From assembly GCA_023667145.1 (NCBI GenBank), contig JAMPAQ010000001.1, positions 823,540-887,085 on the forward strand: a DNA stretch of 63,546 nucleotides. The letters run 5' to 3'. The stretch's first letter is position 1. The number at the start of each line of letters is the position of its first letter. The translations under genes and the position numbers were made by a program. The stretch comes from Pseudoflavonifractor sp. (lineage in GTDB: Bacteria > Bacteroidota > Bacteroidia > Bacteroidales > Muribaculaceae). Positions 58,755-63,546 of the stretch are shown here, piece after piece. The notes under the pieces are model-generated. The model had not been told where the DNA came from. It was given only the letters and a program-made list of their open reading frames with translations, and made no database searches.

Positions 58755-59240
58755 TTATCGGTTGAGTGCGCGTTCAAATTCCTCAATCTCGCGCACATCA
58801 TATCGTGCCTTGACAGCCTCGGCAAAGCTCCTGTCCCATTCATCACGGTCAGGCGACAAAGCCGACCCGATCTCGGAGGGACTCCACAAAAGAGTGACAA
58901 ACCGTGCCAGACGAGCGGCATCAACCTCCAACACAAGACTGTCAACAACAGCTGCAAATCTATCTCTTTTCTCCTGTGTCATCAACCGTGAAGCAGTCTG
59001 GGTGACCTCGACCACCTTGACAGCCTCATCGCGTGTTGACACCTCTCCAAGCCGGTCTATCACCATGGATGCGGCATCTACAGGGCTATCCATCGTGACC
59101 ATCATCCCGCTTATTACCTCGGCCGATGAGTCACGCCACGTGCTTGCTGTCAGCACATCGCTGTCGGCATGACCCCCAGCGTTACAAGCTCCCGCCACGA
59201 TTGCGGCAACTATTGCCGAAAGAGTCAACGGATGTCTCAT
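58755..59240 (-). CDS. Hypothetical lipoprotein 2 (downstream)
   Basis: A 161-residue protein with a lipoprotein signal ending VAGAC (Cys18). The rest is charged and mostly helical (SALSPDRDEWDRSFAEAVKARYDVREIEEFE); no recognised domain. Its ATG overlaps the stop of the preceding lipoprotein gene (ATGA, 59240-59237), so the two are translationally coupled and may act together in the envelope. Confidence 0.75.
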   Translation of the reverse strand: MRHPLTLSAIVAAIVAGACNAGGHADSDVLTASTWRDSSAEVISGMMVTMDSPVDAASMVIDRLGEVSTRDEAVKVVEVTQTASRLMTQEKRDRFAAVVDSLVLEVDAARLARFVTLLWSPSEIGSALSPDRDEWDRSFAEAVKARYDVREIEEFERALNR

Positions 59241-59551
59241 TCCATCCCGAGTGTACACGCCAGCGTGTCGCAGTGCAGTTTCATATACTCGCTGAAGGCC
59301 GCGATATACGCATCGGCCTCTCCATCACGACCATTGCTGCGATAGAGGTGCTCGTTTGACCTCACTTCCAGTAACTTGCCTTGCAGCTGCATCTCATCCA
59401 TAGGGAGCGACTCGATTATCTCACGGGCATGCTGCTCGCCATACTCCGACGCTTTCTCCCGCTTCTTCACCTCGATGCGTGACGAGCATCCGGCAGTCAA
59501 TATGGCTGCCAGCGCGGCGCCCCCGAGTATGCTTACAATCTTTCTGTTCAT
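59237..59551 (-). CDS. Hypothetical lipoprotein 1
   Basis: A 104-residue lipoprotein: signal with LTAGC (Cys22), then a charged helical domain (KKREKASEYGEQHAREIIES) with no recognised fold. The start ATG 59551 overlaps the stop of the exonuclease gene (ATGA), and its own stop overlaps the next lipoprotein. Unknown function; fully coupled between a cytoplasmic exonuclease and another lipoprotein. Confidence 0.75.
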   Translation of the reverse strand: MNRKIVSILGGAALAAILTAGCSSRIEVKKREKASEYGEQHAREIIESLPMDEMQLQGKLLEVRSNEHLYRSNGRDGEADAYIAAFSEYMKLHCDTLACTLGME

Positions 59552-60048
59552 AATATCACTTTTGCTATATTGGCACATGCCTCCGCATCGGCGGCGGCAT
59601 TATGATGGTTGGAAAAAGGTATTCCGAAAAAGTCACAGACAGACGGCAGCGAGTAGCTGCCTATCACCCCGCGAGGGATGGTGCGACGCGCCTGTTGCAG
59701 GGTACACAGGAAGCGATAGTCGGGATATTCCATCTGATAGACCTTGAACGCGGCACGTATGCACCTCTCGTCAAACGCCTTGTTGTGAGCCACAAGCGGC
59801 AAGTTGCCTATAATCGGCTCAAGACGAGCCCACACGTGAGCGAAACATTCGCTATCTTCCGTATCCTCGGGGAATATGCCATGTATCTCCTCGGAAAACC
59901 GGCGGTTGTACCAGTTAGGCTCGGGACACACGAGGCTGTAGAAACGGTCGGTGATCACACCTCTCGTGACCTTTACCGCACCTATGGCACAGATACTTGA
60001 CGGATAGCAGTTGGCCGTCTCGACATCAATTGCGACAAAATTATCCAT
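59548..60048 (-). CDS. DnaQ-like 3'-5' exonuclease
   Basis: A 166-residue exonuclease-fold protein of the DEDDh group. ExoI motif VAIDVETA (Asp8, Glu10), ExoII VAHNKAFDE and ExoIII NHHNAAADAEACA with the catalytic His and Asp. It lacks a polymerase or PHP partner, so it is a stand-alone DnaQ-like nuclease that may trim RNA or DNA. ATG 60048 overlaps the ispH stop by 8 bp; the long upstream frame to 60120 lies inside ispH. Third in the cmk-ispH operon. Confidence 0.9.
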   Translation of the reverse strand: MDNFVAIDVETANCYPSSICAIGAVKVTRGVITDRFYSLVCPEPNWYNRRFSEEIHGIFPEDTEDSECFAHVWARLEPIIGNLPLVAHNKAFDERCIRAAFKVYQMEYPDYRFLCTLQQARRTIPRGVIGSYSLPSVCDFFGIPFSNHHNAAADAEACANIAKVIL

Positions 60049-60919
60049 TGCTCTCCTCCATAAGCCGTGCCACATGGTCGCGCACATCCTCCATAATCCA
60101 ACGCGGAGTCGATGTCGCACCGCATATCCCTATGCTCGACGCGCCCCTGAGCCACTGCGGGTCTATCTGTGACGCGTTTGATATATGGTGGGTCGCTGGA
60201 TTGGCCTCACGACACTCTCCAAGCAGTATCTTGCCGTTGCTGCTTTTCTGTCCACTGACAAACAGCACCACCTCATGGCTTGAGGCAAACTTACGCAAGC
60301 CGGTCACACGCCCCGACACCTGACGGCATATCGTATCATAATACTTGAAATCCACTCCGTCTGACTTGCGGCGCTCAATCTCGGCAGTCATCTCGGCAAA
60401 CCCTTGTGGCGACTTAGTTGTCTGTGAATACAACCGTATGTCGCGGTCGTAGTCGAGACGGTCGAGTCCGTCCGCATCCTCGACAACGATGGCCTTTCCG
60501 TCGGTCTGCCCCACAAGCCCGTTTACCTCGGCATGACCTCGCTTGCCATATATAACAATCTGGGCATCATGGCCACGGTCGTTATCATAGCTATCCTTGA
60601 TGCGGCGCTGCAACTGCAACACCACGGGACATGTCGCGTCTATTATCTCTATATTGTTGCGCCGTGCCAGCTCGTAGGTCGATGGCGGCTCACCATGGGC
60701 ACGCAACAACACCTTGACATCGTGAAGCCGCTCCATCTCCTCGTGAGTGATGGTGATGAGTCCTTTAAGACGCAACCGCTCCACCTCGTCGCTGTTATGC
60801 ACTATGTCACCGAGACAATACAGCCGGCCTCCATTGGCAAGCTCCGCCTCGGCCTTGCGTATCGCCGTGGTCACACCGAAGCAAAATCCCGAATTACTGT
60901 CTATATCTATCACTGCCAT
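60041..60919 (-). CDS. ispH: 4-hydroxy-3-methylbut-2-enyl diphosphate reductase
   Basis: The last enzyme of the MEP pathway, reducing HMBPP to isopentenyl and dimethylallyl diphosphate with a [4Fe-4S] cluster. 292 residues. The three cluster cysteines are Cys13 (GFCFGV), Cys96 (DATCPVV) and Cys197 (YDTICRQVSGR), matching E. coli spacing. RAHGEPPS (72-79) is also conserved. Some Bacteroidetes fuse IspH to ribosomal protein S1 sequences; this one is a plain single-domain form. It lies 9 bp after cmk, as in other Bacteroidales, and supplies isoprenoid precursors. Confidence 0.97.
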   Translation of the reverse strand: MAVIDIDSNSGFCFGVTTAIRKAEAELANGGRLYCLGDIVHNSDEVERLRLKGLITITHEEMERLHDVKVLLRAHGEPPSTYELARRNNIEIIDATCPVVLQLQRRIKDSYDNDRGHDAQIVIYGKRGHAEVNGLVGQTDGKAIVVEDADGLDRLDYDRDIRLYSQTTKSPQGFAEMTAEIERRKSDGVDFKYYDTICRQVSGRVTGLRKFASSHEVVLFVSGQKSSNGKILLGECREANPATHHISNASQIDPQWLRGASSIGICGATSTPRWIMEDVRDHVARLMEESNG

Positions 60920-60928
60920 CTTCGCGGG

Positions 60929-61621
60929 TCATGCCTTGTCCAACGCCTCCCTATACTGTGCGACAAGCCACTTGTCTTGCTCATCGACACTCATGTCCGA
61001 ATTGTCAAGCTCAACAGCGTCATCGGCCTTACGCAAGGGACTCTCCTCACGGGTCTCGTCGACATGGTCGCGGTGTCTGACGTTGGCAAGCACCTCATTG
61101 TAGGTGACCTCCACACCTTTATCCATCAATTCCTTATAACGCCGACCAGCACGTGTCTCGGCCGGAGCGTTGACAAATATCTTAAGTTCGGCCCCGGGAA
61201 ATACTGTGGTCCCGATGTCGCGGCCATCCATCACGATTCCTTTCTCACGACCAAATGCCTGCTGCATCTTGACCAACGCATGACGCACAAACGGTATGGC
61301 GCTTATCGTACTGACATTCTCCGACACAGTCATCCCGCGTATCTCCGATTCGACATCCTCGCCGTCAAGCATCGTGCGCTGCCCACCATCAACCACCTTG
61401 AAGTCAATCATGATTGACGGCAGCGCGGCACGGAGCGCCGCCTCGTCCACCACACCGTCCGTCATCATCCCATGACGTAGCGCATATAGGGTGACAGCAC
61501 GGTACATGGCACCCGAGTCCACATACCTGTACCCTATCTCGCGGGCGAGAGCCTTGGCCATCGTGCTCTTGCCCGATGACGAGTATCCATCTATAGCAAT
61601 AATTATCTTCTTCTCACTCAT
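60929..61621 (-). CDS. cmk: (d)CMP kinase
   Basis: Phosphorylates CMP and dCMP to the diphosphates. 230 residues. The P-loop GYSSSGKST (12-20), VDSGAMYRAVTLYAL, MDGRDIGTTVFPGAELKIFV, and RAGRRYKEL and the lid region are all typical. It is first in the cmk-ispH-exonuclease-lipoprotein-lipoprotein run, 109 bp downstream of porQ, with which it is linked in many Bacteroidetes. Confidence 0.97.
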   Translation of the reverse strand: MSEKKIIIAIDGYSSSGKSTMAKALAREIGYRYVDSGAMYRAVTLYALRHGMMTDGVVDEAALRAALPSIMIDFKVVDGGQRTMLDGEDVESEIRGMTVSENVSTISAIPFVRHALVKMQQAFGREKGIVMDGRDIGTTVFPGAELKIFVNAPAETRAGRRYKELMDKGVEVTYNEVLANVRHRDHVDETREESPLRKADDAVELDNSDMSVDEQDKWLVAQYREALDKA

Positions 61622-61730
61622 AGTCAGACATTTTCATCCGCTCACGGACTTTCATCGCCCGACAGCGGTAATTCGGTAGCAAAAATAGCAAAAAACCACG
61701 TCCCGACCATCCCCTCACGGCCTAAAAAAG

Positions 61731-62747
61731 CTACTTGCGGCTGAACTCATAGAGATTGGTCGTCAGGTTGAGCATGAATGTCGTAGCACCGGTATGGGGC
61801 TGGGCAAACGCCACTCCGAAGCCAAACATCTTGACTTTAAGTCCCGCCGCGATGGAAAATCCCGACAAGAAGTTGCGCGAGTAAGTACTCATATCGGTAC
61901 GCGTCTTGTAATTGTAGCCGATACCGACATAGATGCGGTCGGTCGGGACAAACTCCACTCCAAACACGAGATGCCTGAATAGGTTTGACCCGAAGTTTTC
62001 CTTAAGTTCCGGCTTTGCGTCGGTCGTCCCATCCCCCGGGTCATAATATGGCAGCTTCCACTTGGTGAGGTTCCACGCCGTCGCCGAAAACCTGAACGAG
62101 CCAAACGACTGGGTCCATCCCAATCTCACGTCGATGGGTAGACGATCGTAGGCAGCATTAAAACGTTTCACCTGGCCACCGAGGTTGGCAACCACCAACG
62201 ACAGCGACAGGTCACGGTCGGGATTGTAGAAATTGAGGCCGAGGTCGGTTGCGATGGCCCATGCCGTATATGCCTCATAACCGCTGTAGACACCTTTCAA
62301 TGCTATACCGCCACGCAGACGGTCGGTGATGTCATGGGAATAGTATCCCGAAAATGTCACATCCTTTGGCGAGAATGTTCCGCTTACCGACCCGTCAATC
62401 TCCGTCTGCCTAATCTCACCATATCCAAAATATTGCAATCCGAACGCCCACGCGCTACGCTCCGTGGCGGCCATGCCAAACTTCAACCCCGCGAAATTGC
62501 TGCCACCTACATAGTGCATGTAGTTGAGTCCCGCCTGCATGTCAATCTCAGGCCCGAGCAATGCAGGATTCTGGTCAATCAGGTTGATGTCATCGTCTAT
62601 AATTGATATATTGACCCCGCCGAGCCCATACACATGGGCCGACGAGGGAATATTAAGGAAGTTGTATGCCGGCGAGTCGTCCGCAGCCCTGAGCTGAAAG
62701 GCCGACACAGCCAACACTATGGTAAGCAATATCTTATGTGTCGTCAT
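61731..62747 (-). CDS. porQ: Type IX secretion system protein PorQ
   Basis: PorQ is an outer-membrane component of the T9SS attachment complex (with PorU/PorV/PorZ). From ATG 62747 the protein has 338 residues: signal peptide (about 1-21, VSAFQLRAADD), then a FadL/PorV-like beta-barrel with FLNIPSSAHVYGLGGVNISI, NPALLGPEIDMQ and the closing strands FMLNLTTNLYEF. The start at 62789 is not used because it adds 14 residues without signal character. The porQ-cmk-ispH order is conserved in Bacteroidetes and supports the call. It confirms a T9SS together with sprA. Confidence 0.9.
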   Translation of the reverse strand: MTTHKILLTIVLAVSAFQLRAADDSPAYNFLNIPSSAHVYGLGGVNISIIDDDINLIDQNPALLGPEIDMQAGLNYMHYVGGSNFAGLKFGMAATERSAWAFGLQYFGYGEIRQTEIDGSVSGTFSPKDVTFSGYYSHDITDRLRGGIALKGVYSGYEAYTAWAIATDLGLNFYNPDRDLSLSLVVANLGGQVKRFNAAYDRLPIDVRLGWTQSFGSFRFSATAWNLTKWKLPYYDPGDGTTDAKPELKENFGSNLFRHLVFGVEFVPTDRIYVGIGYNYKTRTDMSTYSRNFLSGFSIAAGLKVKMFGFGVAFAQPHTGATTFMLNLTTNLYEFSRK

Positions 62748-62938
62748 ATTTATTGTCGGATTATGGCATCCTACATTATAACGCGACATTTACCGATATA
62801 GTGTATCAACCCGCAACTTATCCGTATTGTCACCTCCACCCGAAATGACCGCTCATCCAGACATCCATCTCACGAGACATATCAGATTGTAAACAAAGAT
62901 AAAACAATAATAATCATTATCAAAAACCCCTCGGCACG

Positions 62939-62970
62939 TTTGCCTGAGTGCCGATAACCGTATATATTTG
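62939..62970 (+). promoter_or_regulatory. Promoter of TonB-domain gene
   Basis: TTTG (62939-62942), a 20-bp spacer, TATATTTG (62963-62970), a full consensus. Leader about 24 nt to ATG 63001. Confidence 0.78.
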
Positions 62971-63000
62971 CTCCACGAAAGACAACATCACAGACTGTCC

Positions 63001-63444
63001 ATGATAAATACCCCGTGCAAGATACTCCTCCTTATGGTCTTATCGGCTGTGTCACTTGCCGTCTCAGCGCAAGGACGACGCACCGTCGCATATCACGATA
63101 CCCGTCTCAACCGTGTCACCCACGTTGAGGTCTACGACTATGACTATGTCGATGAGCAACCCCACTTTCCCGGAGGTGACAAGGCGATGTTCAAGTTCAT
63201 CAACCAACACCGCCGCTATCCCGCCGAGGCATACGACAACCGCATCGAGGGGCGCGTCCTGTGCAGCTTCATAGTCAATCCCGACGGGGCCATAAGCCAC
63301 ATACGCATACTGCGCGGGGTAGAGCCGACACTCAACGCCGAGGCTGTCCGCGTCATCACCGAGATGCCCCGCTGGGTCGCCGGCAAGGTCGATGACTCCC
63401 CCGTCCCGGTATTCTGCATCCTCCCCATCCCATTCCGTCTCTGA
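63001..63444 (+). CDS. Secreted TonB C-terminal-domain protein
   Basis: A 147-residue protein with a cleavable-looking signal peptide (1-24, LSAVSLAVSAQ) and a C-terminal TonB domain: FPGGDKAMFKFINQHRRYPAEA, then GRVLCSFIVNPDGAISHIRILRG and AVRVITEMPRWVAGK. True TonB proteins have an uncleaved N-terminal anchor that contacts ExbB/ExbD and a Pro-rich stalk; both are absent here. It may be a soluble periplasmic partner of TonB-dependent receptors or of a secretion apparatus. The start at 63001 is supported by the consensus promoter at 62939; the frame from 62968 overlaps the -7 box. Confidence 0.85.
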   Translation: MINTPCKILLLMVLSAVSLAVSAQGRRTVAYHDTRLNRVTHVEVYDYDYVDEQPHFPGGDKAMFKFINQHRRYPAEAYDNRIEGRVLCSFIVNPDGAISHIRILRGVEPTLNAEAVRVITEMPRWVAGKVDDSPVPVFCILPIPFRL

Positions 63445-63493
63445 CCCCTATCCCATACAGAGCCTATAGCTACACTCTATCCACAATAATAGA

Positions 63494-63529
63494 AAGGGGG
63501 TGTGTCAAAATTCATGGCACGCCCTCCTT
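63494..63529. terminator. Inverted repeat near the right edge (possible terminator)
   Basis: Stem GGGGGTGTGTC/GGCACGCCCTCC (63496-63506 with 63516-63527; two wobbles, one mismatch) with an A/T-rich loop, 50 bp past the TonB-domain stop. No clear U-tract follows. It could also belong to a repeat or element that continues beyond the window. Confidence 0.4.
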
Positions 63530-63546
63530 GCATAACCTGCTGAAAA

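Overview
The window comes from a Bacteroidales genome, most likely a gut Muribaculaceae (S24-7 group) relative. The reasons are the 5' end of a 16S rRNA gene at the left edge, TAnnTTTG -7 promoter boxes throughout (often with TTTG about 19-20 bp upstream), type IX secretion genes (sprA, porQ and a subtilase carrying a sorting domain), a PPi-dependent phosphofructokinase, and the gene orders sprA-ruvA, pyrB-pyrI-flavin reductase-glyA, guaB-PPIases-ostA-mutL and porQ-cmk-ispH. It is chromosomal and mostly housekeeping. I see no prophage, plasmid replicon, complete insertion sequence, tRNA or CRISPR array.

Layout. 1-184: 5' end of 16S rRNA on the minus strand, preceded by two tandem rRNA promoters at 423-453 and 582-613. 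0.8-2.2 kb (+): fmt and a small DUF3861-like gene. 2.3-12.5 kb (-): subtilase-ruvA-sprA operon. 12.6-13.8 kb: small AT-rich accessory patch holding a toxin/antitoxin-like GNAT pair and the 3' remnant of a type III restriction subunit. 13.9-16.7 kb (-): small membrane protein, phosphate-binding-like lipoprotein and TPR protein. 16.7-17.2 kb: intergenic region with an 81-bp inverted-repeat element. 17.2-20.6 kb (+): rarA, then serC-serA. 20.7-26.0 kb (-): DUF4924 gene, zinc metallopeptidase, pfp, groEL-groES. 26.2-29.1 kb: plsC, a PAP2 phosphatase and an AT-rich acyltransferase with a C9 tract at its start. 29.2-32.7 kb (-): pyrB-pyrI-flavin reductase-glyA behind an apparent transcription attenuator. 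32.8-33.4 kb (+): an unknown helical protein. 33.5-42.9 kb (-): guaB, three PpiC/SurA-type proteins, OstA-like protein and mutL. 43.1-45.6 kb (+): mutS2. 45.6-50.3 kb (-): feoAB fusion and a radical-SAM/DUF4130 putative DNA repair pair. 50.5-56.9 kb (+): aminotransferase, FtsX-like permease, rsfS, ftsH and a BamA-like barrel. 56.9-62.7 kb (-): porQ, cmk, ispH, exonuclease, two lipoproteins, polyprenyl synthase and tatD. 63.0-63.4 kb (+): a secreted TonB-C-terminal-domain protein.

How they fit together. SprA (outer-membrane translocon) and PorQ belong to the type IX secretion machinery, and the subtilase ends in a matching sorting signal, so it is a likely cargo. The OstA-like and SurA-like genes beside guaB/mutL form an envelope-biogenesis block. 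serC-serA and glyA connect 3-phosphoglycerate to serine, glycine and one-carbon units, and pyrBI and guaB supply nucleotides.

Most notable observations: (1) a transcription attenuator with a possible 32-codon leader peptide ahead of pyrBI; (2) a C9 homopolymer inside codons 5-8 of a membrane acyltransferase, a candidate phase-variation switch; (3) the radical SAM + DUF4130 pair, whose radical SAM member has a helix-hairpin-helix region and a sliding-clamp-binding-like C-terminus; (4) SerA lacking the canonical catalytic His and Glu, and MutL with a degenerate endonuclease motif; (5) an 81-bp element with TGTAGGG/CCCTACA ends; (6) several -7 boxes so close to start codons that leaderless mRNAs are possible. 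All are read from sequence alone and no searches were run.
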